A DNA stretch of 64,000 bases from assembly GCA_007449985.2 (NCBI GenBank), contig VIIQ02000732.1:124001-188000 (forward strand), in the 5' to 3' direction. Both the position numbers and the translations under genes were made by a program. Position 1 is the first letter of the stretch. Each line of letters opens with the position of its first letter. This document shows, piece by piece, positions 49,269 through 61,560 of this stretch. Source of the stretch: Desmodesmus armatus. Lineage: Eukaryota > Chlorophyta > Chlorophyceae > Sphaeropleales > Scenedesmaceae. The notes beneath the pieces are model-generated. The model did no database searches. It saw nothing but the letters and a program-made list of their open reading frames with translations, and was not told the DNA's origin.

Positions 49269-50823
49269 AGCCGACAGACTGCGTGTCCCACCCCAACTCT
49301 GGCGTGATGCCGAACGCGCCGATGTTATACACTGCTTACCTTGGTTTGTAACTGTTCTAGGTGCAAGTGAGCCACGCAGCTCCTGTGTTGAAGTGACCAG
49401 CAGATATGGCGCGCATTGTCAAGGTTGTTGCGAATGTAGAGATGAAGCTTACGATAGGCTTTTCTGAGTGAGAACGTGTATGTTTCATGTCAACCGGGGT
49501 CATCTGCAGGGCAGGGAGGTCAATGGCAGAACCCTACTCTTGCCATGAGTCATCCAAAAGAACGAGGTTCTGCACGCCTGGCGAGCCTCCAGGTGCGTTA
49601 TTTATAGTGATGTGTGAAGTGTCAGCGCAGCCTGCAAGCTTGGCTGTCTATGTGCGGCACCTTGCCATGCGTTCAGGCACTGCAAGCACCTGAGTTTGGA
49701 CCTTCCTGTCCCTCCTTGCTGAGATTCTCTTTGACTACACAGCTGGTATATCCTCAGCACTACATGTGGACACATTGATTGGCTAGTGTTGGAATCGAGT
49801 TCAACTTGCAGCTGGTCTGGCAAGTAAGTAGACAGCAGCAGGCACTGCCACTCTGACTGCCACTCTGACATGCCATGAAGTCCGCACTGGCCTACAAGGA
49901 CCCTTACGGGCCACTGCTAAGTAAGCACACTGGCCCAAATTTGGGGGGGGGGGGGATTGTTACAAGTTGATACTTTGTGTGATATGTGCACCACGCTGAG
50001 CCATGCAGACCGGGTGGGTGCCTCGTTAGCTGATAGAGTCTCTCCTTTGCAACAGCCTGGCCACACCGCACACCGTGTTGCGCACCGCGTTCAACCAAGC
50101 AGCGCATGAGCCTGCACGGCTCTCTCGTTGTGCAGAACCACTGCATGTGCTCAACCAATGCTGTGGCAAGGAACAAACTTTGTCTTTTGAAAAGACAACT
50201 CCGAGTCGTCGTCGTGTCATGGTTTGTGCTGGCAAACGGCTTGAAACGCTCACAGTCCTGGAGAACACGGGACAGAGGCAGCTGCAGCACAATCCTGCAA
50301 AAACACAGATCATCAGAGCGGCTCAGCCAAGGTGCATGGAACAGCCTCGCACCCCACAGCATGACACTACAAACAAGAGATTCCGCTTCACACGAACCAC
50401 ACAGGCTCATTGCCATGTTCGTGTGTAAGTTAATCAACCACTGGCACAAACCTGACACACTGTGTTGCAGCACCGCTAGTAGCACATTGTAGCGTGCGGC
50501 ACCACACGTGTGCCTTTTCAAAACCTTGCAAGCGGCATGAAGGGGTCTGACTCCCGCTACCACAAACACAAAATAAGGTGGCAGCTGTTCAAGACCTACT
50601 GCTGTAAAACAACCAGATATAACAACTGTAGAACACAAGCACGACGCTCTTGGCGCTCAACTGATCAGTCCATTGCAGGACAGGCGCCCTGAATGATTCA
50701 AGTTGCAGTGCAGCTTGCTGTGTTGCTACTGGCTGGCAGCACTGACAGCACGTCCGCATGCGATGCTTCACTAGCACTACACAAAACAAGGTGACAGCTG
50801 TCAAACACTGTATGCCACGTCAT
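49269..50823. other. Intergenic, no supported gene
   Basis: Holds one unspliced 244-codon minus-strand ORF (49904-50638), Cys/Leu-rich without motif. I do not accept it as a gene. A short poly-G run lies at about 49943. Confidence 0.45.
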
Positions 50824-53800
50824 CTACTGCTGGTCAGGACTTTCCTCACTTTCTGGCTGCTGCTGGGCAGGGCTGGCCCGGCCATTTGGCTGCTGCTGGT
50901 TGGCGCTTGGCCGGGGTTGCGGCTGCTGCTGACTGGGACTCGCCAAGCTGCAGGGCTGCTGCTCGTGAGCGCTGACCCAGCCATTTGGCTGCTGCTGCTG
51001 GGTGGGGCTTGCATCGGGTTGCGGCTGCTGCTGGACCGGGCTTGCCTCGCTCGCTGGCTGCTGCTGGTGAGGGCTTGCGCGGCTCTGTGGCTGCTGCTGG
51101 TCCGGGATTTCCTCGCTTCCTGGCCGCTGCTGGGCAGGGCTTGCACACAGTTGGGGGTGCTGCTCGTCAGGGCTCGCCTCGCTTGCAAGCTGCTGCTGTT
51201 GGTCGTGGCTGGCCCGGCCATTAGGCTGCTGCTGGTCTGGGCTTGCCTGGCGTTCATCCAGCCCTGCACCCTCACACACATCCGCAGCCTCGGCCTTCAG
51301 CATTTCTGCCATTAACTTGAAAGCCGCAGCCTCAAACTGCGCACGGGTCAGAATGATGTTCCCTGCGCTGTCCGAGATGTCCCCCAGAGGCCCCCACACC
51401 GGCAGAGCAGACGTGCGCTGATGTTTGATGCCTGCTGGGGCCTCCTGCCCTGACACCTGCTGCTGCTGCTGCTGCTGCTGGTCCACACCTCCAGTGCTGC
51501 TGGTGGGGGCGTGCAGCAGCGCAGCAACTGGCCCATCAGCGCTGACCGTACGTGGCTGTGCAGTACTAAAAGTCCTGCTGGGTGCATGGGGCTTTGGCTC
51601 TTGGAGCGGCTTCCCCACCTCATGCTCCTCCTGCTGCTGCTGCTGCGGAGGCGGCGACGGCTGTGGCTGCTGCTCCCGCTGCGCCTGCTGCGGCTGCTCC
51701 TGCGCCCGTGGCTGCTCCTGCTTCTGCTCCTCTTGCTGCTGCAGCTCCTGCTGCTGCAGCTCCTGCTGCGGCTGCTCCTGCGGTTGCTGCTGTGCTGGCG
51801 GCAACGTGGTCACAGTGGGCCGTGACGACCGCACAAACCGCAAGATGAGCTCCTCATAATACAGCTCTTCAGCAGTGTGTTCGCTCGGGACCGTGCTCAC
51901 AATTTGCTCAGAAGCAGCACGTGCCGCTGCCTTGGGCTGCTGCCGCTGCTGCTTCTTTTCCTGCTGCTGCTGCCGCTGCTGCTGCTGCTGTTGCTGGTAG
52001 TAGGCATACATGTCGATCTGGCCGGTGCCGTCGGCGAGCACTGCACCCGGATGGACATCCGCCCACGGCTGCTGCTGGTGTTGCTGCTGTTGCTGCCACA
52101 CCGGAGTCTGCAGCTGCTGCATGTATGCAGCTATCTGCGCTTCAAGGGTGCCTGCCTCCTGCTGCGCCTGCAGACTGGGCTCCACTGCAGCACTCTGCGC
52201 GCCACCCAAGGAGACGTGCGGCATGCCGTTGCCTATTGGCTGAGTGTGTGCTGAGGAGAAGGACTGGAGACCAGCAGCAAGAAAAACATTTGCATCCTGC
52301 TGCCGCTGCTGCTGCTGGGGGTCCTGCGGTGCTGACAGGCCCACCAGCTGCTGCTGCTGCTGCTGCCACTGCAGGCCGGCAAGCCCAGCCGGCCCAGGGA
52401 GATCGCCAGCGCTGGCGCCACCACCACCAGTTGCAGCAGCAGCAGCAGCATGTGCAGCCTCCTGCCTGGCCTGCAGCGCCCATGGCCAGTCGGGCACTGC
52501 TGCAGGCCACATCCCGCACTCTGCCTCTTGGTGCATCCGTGCAAAGCGCTGCTCCTGCTGCTGCCACCAGGTGGGGTCACCAGCAGCAGGGTCCCTTTCT
52601 TCTGTGGCATGATCCCTCGGCTGCTGCTGCTGCTGCGTGAGGCTCACATGTCTGCTGCGCCGGCGCTTCTTCTCCAGGGCCCTGAAATCTATGAGTGTCA
52701 TCAGGACATCCTGCTCCTGCTCATCGAAGTGCCGCAGGAGAGAGGGAGCGCTGTGTGCAGCGCCGTACTCCCCATCCCCACCCCTGCAGCTGCTGCAGCA
52801 GCAGCAGCAGCGAGTGGCGCTGCTGCTTGCTTTGTTGCTGGCCGTGCTGGTGCCTGAGAGAAGTCATGCATGGAGCTGTACCTCTCGCGGCTGCTGCAAG
52901 TGTCAGGGTGCTGCAGCCCTGCAGGCAGCCCCACTGCTGTCTCCTCGCCTAGAATGCCAGCAGCCCAGATGTCACCAGCGCCGTCACCACTGGCAGCAGC
53001 AGCAGCACCACCAGCGCCGCCACCAGCGGCAGCAGCAGCAGTAGATGCTGCTGCAGGCTGTGCTGCATGCTGCGCTGCATACTGTCCTGCCCCTGCTGTG
53101 ACGCCCATAGCTAGGGTACCTGCTACCTGCCAAGGGAACAGGTGTGGGAACTCCATCATGTTCTGCATGATGGTGAGCAACGCCTCCGACCACCCGCTGG
53201 CAGCGCTGCCATCACCACCAGCAGCAGCAGCAGCAGCAGCAGCAGGCGACTCTGGTGCTGCTGCTGCTGCTGCCGCCACAGGCTGTGTTGCGTGCTGTGT
53301 GGCGCCTTTCGCCAAGCCCAGAGCCAGCACGGTTGCCAACTGCTGTTGCGCGGGGTTCCCAGACGCCACCAGCCCCTGCAACCACTGCAACACAGTGTTG
53401 CACATGTGCTGGTCTGCAGCACTGGCCATGCCCTGGTCTTCAGCTGTGGCTGCTGCTCCAAGCACAGGTTGCAGCAGAGGGCCCACAGCAGCACTGCCCA
53501 TGCCATGACCCTCACCCACGCCTGCTGCTCCAAGCACAGGCTGCAGCAGAGGTCCTACAGCAGCAGCAGCTGCTGCTGCATCAGGCATAGCCCCAGGATG
53601 GACCCCAGCCACCGCTGCAGCCCGTTCAGCCACTGCTGCTGCCCCAAGCACAGGTTGCAGCAGGGGCCCTACAGCAGCAGCAGCTGCTGCATCAGGCATG
53701 GCCCCAGGATGGACCCCAGCCAGCGCCATAGCTGCATGAAGAGGGAGCTGCTGCTGCTGCTGCTGCTGCAGGCCCAGGGCGACCCCAGCAAACTCAACAG

Positions 53801-53885
53801 CCGCTGCGGCTGCCCGTATCGCCTCGTCAAAGTTTGCCCGCCATTGGAGTGGAAGCGGCGCGCGCTGCTGCTGCTGCTGCCGCCG

Positions 53886-53916
<31 letters not shown>

Positions 53917-55107
53917 GCTACCGCTTCCAGCCGCCGTGCTGCTGCTTCAAGAGCAACCTGCACCGCCGCTGAGACGGCCGCAGCGTGCTTGCTGTGTGTG
54001 CTGGTGGGGTCACCGCCATACACGTTCACATCCTCTGCACCCGCTGCCGCAGCTGCTGCTGCTGCCGCTGCTGCAGGCAAGCGCCCGCTGCTTGGACCTG
54101 CTGCGCCGCAGCCCCCGCACCCACAGCCACATGCCTTGATGGGCGCAGGGCTGCTGTTAGCAGTTGCTAGGGAGCGCTTGCGGCCTGAAATGCCGCCGGC
54201 GCCGCCGCTGCTGCTGCTGGTAGACGCCCCACGTGAGACGACAGCCACAGCGCCATGCATGGACAGCAGCGCATCTGGGACCGCTGCTGATGGTGCCGCA
54301 GGTGACGGCTCCCCAGCAGAAAAGCTCCGCTGCTGCTGCTGTTGGTGCGGCGCCTGCTGTGCTGCCGCTGCTGCCACCTGCTGCACCTGCTGCCTGGGTT
54401 GCCGCTGCTGCAGTAGGCTGGCTTCCCCAGCAGAAGAGCTCCGCTGCTGCTGCTGCTGCTGCTGTTGGTGCGACGCCTGCTGTGCTGCTGCTGCTGCCGC
54501 CTGCTGCCCCTGCTGCCTGTTGTGCCGCTGCTGCTGCTGCTGCAATAGGCTGGCGTCCAGGTCCGCTGCATACGGCAGACTGCTGACAGAGAGCCTAGTG
54601 CGCTTCTGTGGCGGCTGGCAATCGTGCGGCCAAGCCCCTGTCCCTTGCTGCTGCTGCTGCAGGTGCCAGCTGCCGGCCCTTTCTGCAGCGATGCCTGCCC
54701 CTGTGCACTGCTGCTGCTGCTGCAGGTGCCAGCTGGCAGCCCTTTCTGCAGCAATCCCTGCTGCGTCCAGGTCTTCCGAGCACCAGAACCCTAGCTGCTG
54801 TGGTGACCCGGGTGCTGAACCCTCCTGGTGCTGCCAGACAGGGCTGTCAGGTGCTGCGGTTCTGCCAATGGCGGTATCAACCGCAAGCCTTCTGTTTTCT
54901 GGCCGCTGCTGCTGCTGTTGCTGGTGAGGGAGGCATCTGTGCTGCCAGACTGGGCTGTCAGGTGCTGCAATGCTGCCAATGGCGGTATCAACCGCAAGCC
55001 TTTTGCTTTCTGGCTGCTGCTGCTGCTGCTGCTGCTGGATGCGGTGTCTGTGCTGGGGAGGCGCAGTGCTGGCAGGGGCAGCATCCACCACAAGCCTTTT
55101 ACTGTCT

Positions 55108-55142
<35 letters not shown>

Positions 55143-58100
55143 GCGGGGGAACTGTTTGCGCTGAGGAGGCTGCATCAGCTGCTCTCGCCCCACCCCCTGC
55201 TGCTGGCCGTCCGCATCCCCACTCTGCTGTACATGCGCGCCCTGCAGGAACGGCAGCTGCTGTCCCTCCTGCGCCCTCGGCGTGCTGGTGCTGCTGCAGC
55301 GGCCGCCATTTCTGCTGCCAGCAGCCGCTGCTGCTGCTTCCTGCAGATGGCCCAGGGCGGCACTAGACGCCAGTGCTGCTGTTCCCGCTGATGAACCAGC
55401 TGCTGCAGCACCCGCTGCTGCCGGCCCCTGCAGCTGCCCTGCCGGCACTCCTGTGCCCTCAGCAGCTGCTGCCACTACTGCTGCACCAGCAGCAACACCC
55501 GCTGCGTCCCGCCCCTGCAGCTGCCCTGCAGGCTCCCCTGTGCCCTCAGCCGCTGCTGCTGCCACTCCTGCTGCTCCAACATCACCTGCTGCTGCCGGCC
55601 CCTGCAGCTTCCCTGCAGGCTCCCCTGTGCCCTCCGCTGCTGCTGCTGCTGCTGGTGCTGCTGCTGCTGCTGCGCCTCCTGCTGCACCAGCCCCATTCCC
55701 AGCCTCGCACTGCTGGCACCAGGGGCACAGGCCATCAGGCCAGTGGCTCGCTGCCTGAGCTGCCTCCTCCTCCCCGATGGTGTCCTGCAGGGCGTCATCT
55801 GCTGAAGCGATTAGCCCCGCTGACACCAGCATGCATGGGACGCACACAGCCACCAGGCAGTGCCTGCACTTGCAGAAGGCGCTGGCCCTGCTGCCGCCCT
55901 GGGTGGTTCTGCAGTAGGGCTTGAGCTTGCTGGCTGTGAGGCCGCAGTAGGCGCAGGCCTCCAGGTGGGTTGTGAGGTGGGGCTTGATCCTGTGAGCAGT
56001 ACATGCGCAGACAGAACACAGACACAAAAGTCACATGACCGTGTCAATCGTGATTCAAGTAAAAGCGAATCCATGCCTCCAGGTGTGAGGTAGGGCTGGA
56101 CCCTGTGCGGGCGGTACACAGGCATCAGTAACAAACATGGCCGTGTCAGTTGTAGTTGGTGTCACACTGAATGAATGCCTCCATGTGTCTGGCCAGGTGC
56201 GCTTTTGTGCTGCACACACAGCAATGCGGCTGCAGCAGGCGCGTGGCGCGACAGGATATTTTTCTGCAGCATCAAAGAGTGTGGATGCAGCAGGCAGGTG
56301 AGCATGCGGTGCTGCAACACAACGCAATCACGGACATCAGCGCGCCAGGCAATTCTGAATCGACATGCTGCAGCTGCAGGAAGTCGGTGCTCAGCGTTGG
56401 CGTGCCGAGGGCTGGCAAAGCACACACGCGCATTACATGCACAGGCTCCACTTTCCGTGTGCAGCTGACAACACATGCCTTACTGTGGCGGCACCTCCGG
56501 CCATGTCCATGGGGTCATGAGGCGCATGTGCAGCACACATTCATGCTCAGCAGACTTCCAGCATCAGCACAACCCAGACTCAGCACGGTCCACCTCACCT
56601 TATCGTGTTGTCGAGCTTTGTCAGCGCCTGATCAGGTGTCCCCTTGATGCCAGCAGCCGCCAGAAACAGCTCCAACCGCCGCTGCTGCGGCACGCTGCTG
56701 AACACAGGGTCCGCTGCAAGGATACCCTCCAGCAAAGACAGCAGCCCAGCCTTACGCCTCTCCATCATGTAGCCCTGGTTTGACAGCGCTGTGGCGCCCT
56801 TTGCTGCCTCAGCCGGCCTGTGCTGCTGCAGCCAGCTGTACCAATGCTTGAGGAACACCACCGAGCGCTCCAGAGATGCTGTCTCCATGGCGCCTGCCTC
56901 GGAGACCGTTACCCAGGGCGGGGCGAGCAGCATGTCGAGGAGGCTGGGGGGGCAGCTGCTTGGGTCTGAGCAGGCGGGGGTTGAGGTTGTTGACCCCGGG
57001 CGGCTGCTGGTAGCTGCTGCTGCTGCTGCTGTGCCGGACTCGCTGGCACTGCAGCGGCTGGTGAGTGCTGCTAGCAGGGAATCGAAGCTGGGGCGGACCA
57101 CGTTGGCCGACTCAATGAGGTCCACATCCTGCACACAGACAGTAACATAGGACAGGCAGCAACCAGCAGGAGGGCAGTAATCCAGCGCAAGACCCTTAGA
57201 CGCTTGGCAGTGACAGTGCTGTCTGTTAGCGCTGCCAACTTCCACACCATGCAAAGACAGGCAGCACCATCTTCTTGTTGGGGCTTGCAGGACATGTTGC
57301 AGGACACGGGGCTGTCAACGTGCCTGCAACATACCATAGCCACAGGACCTGCCCAAATGATTGCCAGGCCCAGGAATGGCATCGATGTAGGAGCTGGGAG
57401 TGTACAAAAAAGCATCCCTCAAGGTGGGGTGTCTAGACAGCTGCTGTACAATACCGTACCTCTGTCAGAACGTGCACGGCCCACTCCCTCCATGGCATCA
57501 GCTGCTGTGCCTCACTGCCCCCTGCAGCCTTGGACTTGCCACGAGCTGCAGTTGCTGCCATGATGTGCATGGCTATACTGGCAAGTATGGCACTCATCAC
57601 TCTTGCTTGGGTCTCTGGCAGTGAAGCCTTTATGATGCCACAGGCCCTGCAGTTGCTGTCGATGTGCAGCACTGTGCTGGAATGGCCACAAGCAGGGCAG
57701 GCCTTGTATTCCTGCGGTTGAAGGTTGAAATCGTCAAAGGTTGAGCACGTTCAACACATCAGCAGGTGCTGTCCAAGTGCTGATGAAGTTGGACGTCCAT
57801 TCGAGGTGGTTGGTGCCACAACTCTGCAGCACAACCAACTCATACACATGCTGTCACGGCTTGCAAGCTGGCAGCATGCATCATGCCTGCTCTCACTACA
57901 ATATAAATAGACTACGAAGGTCGCTATGGGCAAAGATGGGCGCCCCGCCTATCGCGTGCCCTGTGTGACAAGCAGCCCACCTGCTGCATGGCCTCCATGC
58001 CCCCAGAGAGCAGCACTTCACGGACTGGGTGCTGGTTGCACCTCACTTTGCTCCTGATCAACTGTGTAGGTAGTGAGTTTCTGATAGTGAGCTGAATGGT

Positions 58101-58277
58101 GAGCCTTGAGCAGCTTCCAAGGATCGGAACCTGTACTGCTGCTGTGAGGCTTGCATGCTTTCCTTTCAGGAACCTGCGTGTCAGGAGCTGGATCCTGGTC
58201 TCCAAAGCTGTCGTGGGCACGTCATCTGCCAGGGATTTCAAGTCCACAAGCACGAACGGCTTCATCACACGAAGCAC
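50824..58277 (-). CDS. Large Gln/Ala-rich protein with zinc ribbon and Cys-rich R1-like zinc domain
   Basis: Five exons in phase: 57981-58277, 57460-57711, 56599-57128, 52882-55989, 50824-52783; 2048 aa. Intron 4 is only 99 nt, but its splicing joins the two long frames exactly (RER|GGDGEYG). Exon 1 is an N-terminal domain (MKPFVLVDLKSLADDVPTTA). Exon 2 starts with a zinc ribbon, CPACGHS...NCRACG (~104-123). Exon 4 opens with a Cys-rich block, CAYCGLTASKLKPYC, CKCRHC, VCVPCM, LCPWCQQC (~371-465), resembling the zf-4CXXC_R1 domain of CDCA7-like nuclear proteins; this match is tentative. The rest is Gln and Ala runs with repeated modules, then a basic patch (LEKKRRRSRHVS) and 12 short C-terminal repeats. 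Probably a nuclear DNA- or chromatin-binding protein (inference). CAG/GCN codons dominate. Confidence 0.65.
50826..51240 (-). repeat. 11-12-aa tandem repeats at the C-terminus of the Gln-rich protein
   Basis: About 12 units of the form ASPxQQQPxxR/E (ASPDQQQPNGR, ASPHQQQPASE, ASPVQQQPQPD), 33-36 nt each, ending at the stop codon. Divergent units indicate an old array. Confidence 0.9.
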
Positions 58278-60675
58278 TGCTACTGCTCCGGCATCCTAGC
58301 GCGCTGTACCATGCCAAGAATAGTTGTAAGAAGCGTAAATGAAACTTCAAGCCGGTGCATCATGCGCATGTCGAGTTTTGTTGCACCAGTAACAGTGGTT
58401 GGGAGCTGCCGAGACAAACGCCCAGTCGACACCATCAGGAGTCCAGGGTAGTTGTATGTTGCCAAAGCAGATGGAACAACCGTATGGAGTCGAGAAAACA
58501 GGGCTGCAGAAGCTGCAGGAGGGACTGCGCCAATGCCGGTCCCTGTGGGGGCTTGTGAGCACCCTGCGGTCAGTGTCTGGGGATGCCCTGCCGCCCTTAG
58601 TGCTGCGGGAAGCATCTGGCAGCACCTGTTCTGCTGGATGTGGTGCGGGACATTGCTGTGCCTGCACACATGCTGGTTCTGGAGGTGGATAGCTGGACCG
58701 TGTACTGGACTTCTGTGAATGACAGTGCCTGTTTGGTGCTGGGAGCAAATGGCAGCTGTGTTGCCGATAGATGCCAAGTTGATTGTCTTCGACAGCAGAC
58801 AAGAAAGCCAATCCACGTGGTTACTGTTTTGTGCCTGCTGTTGCAAAGCATGCGTGCAGCGAGGATGGCCCCACCAGTCGACTGGCATGCACCTCACTAG
58901 ACACAATGTATTTGATTACAACCATCATGGCGAACACGGCCTTGTCCATACCCCACTTGTGAAGGCAAGGCCAACAGCAGCACAGCTTGTTGCCTGGCCA
59001 CACCCTGCCCCGTCAGCCATCGTCGTCAACCGGGCATACTCGGCAACAACCCGGGAGCAGCAGCTGGCGTCAACCCTGGTGTGTCGAGCACTCAGCCCCT
59101 AGAACATGTCTACACGTACTACTGCCGAGTCTGCCATCACCTGGGCAATGTTTCCCAGTCACCCTTTGTTGCACAGAGACTTGTACACCATTGCACCACA
59201 CTTCAGTCATTCGGCACGCACACCACTAGGCGCCATGCATTTGAAAAACCAGCATGTTGGCCAACACTGCGTGTTCGTACCTCACTGCACGCAATAGGCA
59301 TCAAGTCAGACAGAGTTGTGCACCACAGCTATGCAATCGCTGGGGCCGTTTGGGGCCCATTTCCATATGGGCCCTTGTCATGCCAGGGGTATGGCTGATC
59401 AGCCAGACACACCACAGCTCAACCAACTACTAGTTGAGCAGCCAGCTGGGCGGTCCATGAGATCAAAGACCCCATGCACAGCTGCATGACATAATCACTT
59501 AGTGAAGGCGTCTCATGGCTGTGACTCTGACACCCCGGGTGTCCCTGGGAGTCCCAGCATTGGACACAACTACTCAGTAAGCTGAGCGCTGGATGCATTG
59601 CAGCATCTCTGCGCACTCCACTTGCACACTCGCACTCGACCAGGCGCACTCGACTGCACACTCGCACTCTATGATCAACCGTCCTCCCTCTCAGCAACAA
59701 AACATCCTCTCTAGCACACCGCTCTGGGTGTGCTTGTGCCCGCCCACACATCAAAATCAGAAGGGACAAGTGGCACTCCGACCCTGCTCATCACAACCAC
59801 ACGACTGCCACGACCTGCTGTCACACAAATGTGATGCATCATATTACTCAGCAGGTGCTCCACACACACAATGCAACGCATGTGTCAACACAGTGACACA
59901 ACCAGCCACCAACACCAGAAACACCAGGCAGCCACAGCTCTCAAACAGCTAGCACCTGGGCCCAGCAATTCAGACCATGACATGCAATGGTCTGCAGGGT
60001 CAAGCAGTGGCAAAGAAGCAGTGGTAAAGAGATCAAGAGTGACGCAATGTACGCGCCAGAGTGGCAGCGTCACCACAGGTCCCAGGGACACTTGCTATAT
60101 GGGGCATGGCATGCAAGAGCATATGGCTACTTGCATTCGAGCACAGACGGTGCTTTCATCGGCCTGCACTTTCCAAACAGCTGGTCCCAGTCACCAACTG
60201 TGAGTATGGTCCATGCAGGCATGCGCCAGCAAAACAACTCAAGGGCCACTGACGCGCAAGCATGCTTGCGCAAGAGACCGTAACAAACGCTGCAGCATGA
60301 TGATGCAGTGATCATGGGCCCCGCATGAACCCTTGGCAGCACAGCATGCGGCACATGCTGCAGGAGGTGCCAAAACCCAGGCAGGCAGTTTGGGCACACC
60401 AAAACAGACGGCAAGCTGCGCCCTGCCCTGCCTTGACATGAGCCTGAGCCCTTGCAATGACACACAGAGCTTCAAAGTGACACACATGGCAGTCACACAC
60501 GCGGCACCTGCAGTGTGAACATGCCGGCCTGCACCCCACACCATGCAACAACAACCACGCTCAGTGGTTCACAAAAAAACGCTCCAGTGCTGATCACAGC
60601 CATGGACGCCTGCATCAATCAGACAACCCACCCTGCAAGGCCTCGGGCCATCCTGAGACAGCCAGGTGTGCTGAC
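58278..60675. other. Intergenic with degenerate duplicate of the ClpS 5' region
   Basis: 58835-59098 repeats the ClpS upstream flank (see 61829-62092). About 58560-58650 is a decayed copy of ClpS exon 1; its minus strand reads RTTSSRTGAARCF, versus LVTTSRTGAATRCF. No copy of ClpS exons 2-3 was found nearby. The rest, to 60675, has no supported gene. Confidence 0.6.
58835..59098 (+). repeat. Copy B of the ClpS upstream flank repeat
   Basis: Near-identical to 61829-62092 over about 260 bp, same orientation. Both copies keep one plus-strand frame open (GEHGLVHTPLVKARP, then VVNRAYSATTRE). Confidence 0.9.
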
Positions 60676-61560
60676 CTAAGCTGTGGTGGTGTCTGGCTCA
60701 ATGGCCGTCTTGACTCCATAGCGATACAGCTGCTGCATGTAGAACTCTGCATGCTCCTTCAAGCAGCTGGTGACAATCGCCATACCCAGCTGTTGTGAGG
60801 TGGCATAGCAGTTGCGTGCGTGGTCTTCGTCACAGCTGGGGACAACCTGTGTCAGGCTCTTGACCACGAGAGGCTCTTTATGCTTTGGGCTGTTGAGCAG
60901 CAGCAGGCGGTGGTTGCCGCCGCCTGGGGGGCTGCCCTTCTGCTTGTCTGTGCTGCCACCGTCACGGCCTGCAGCAGCACGAAATATGTGAATGGACGAA
61001 CAGAGTGAGTTGTTTGCTGATCAATGCAGGGCCAGGAAGTTGCACTCTCGCACACAGAATGCACTGACACCCTGACATGGGTGTGACTGCAGGCTGCTAC
61101 ATGGTGCACCATGCTGCTTTCACTGCAGGCACATGCATCCAGTCCCCCCCCACCCCCCCCCCCACCCCACGCCCGTGCGCAGTGTGCTATCCAAGCATGC
61201 AACACACCAGCACCACTCAGTGACTGGTGCGCCTAGGCTGCTGTACCTGTGTCAGGACGGGGCAATGTGGCCAGGTTACTGTCTCTGTCAGAGTCCCAAC
61301 CAGCACGCTTTGAAACGTCCACTCCAGAGTCAGCAGGCCTGTCCATCACACCTGCAACAGACAAGCCACAACCGATGGTAGGGTACTTGAGACACCCAGG
61401 AGAACAAGCCACTGGGATTCTACGGTCTTGGAATTGACGTACCTCCTCCTCCAAAACGGTTGATAACCCTCACAGTGGTGCCCTGCCTGCCCCTGGTGCT
61501 GCGAAAGCATCTGGTGGCTGCACCCGTCCTGCTGGTGGTGACCAAGGTGGCTGCACGCAT
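60676..61560 (-). CDS. ClpS-like N-degron adaptor with transit peptide
   Basis: Exons 61443-61560, 61247-61351 and 60676-60968, all in phase, 171 aa. Residues 1-40 (MRAATLVTTSRTGAATRCF, then RSTRGRQG) are rich in Arg/Ser/Thr/Ala with no acid, as in a chloroplast or mitochondrial transit peptide. The C-terminal ~80 aa match the ClpS fold: HRLLLLNSPKHKEPLVVKSL, TQVVPSCDEDHARNC, GMAIVTSCLKEHAEFYMQQL, TAIEP. ClpS delivers proteins with N-terminal degrons to the Clp protease, in algae and plants inside the plastid. The acidic pair after the conserved Asn (NDD in bacteria) reads N-S-P here, and the pocket His (the HYQG region) aligns with Gln. The N-end binding pocket therefore looks altered. It could be a divergent ClpS with another specificity or a Clp regulator. 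Confidence 0.75.

Noticed and set aside
49904..50638. 244-codon minus-strand ORF
   Set aside because: No family motif, odd Cys/Leu/Val composition, starts within another ORF's shadow, and no splice or poly(A) support.
52142..52640. Ala/Pro/Arg- or Cys-rich ORFs antisense to the Gln-rich gene
   Set aside because: CAG/CTG repeats stay open in several frames on both strands. The minus-strand frame alone has phase-consistent splicing and domain content.
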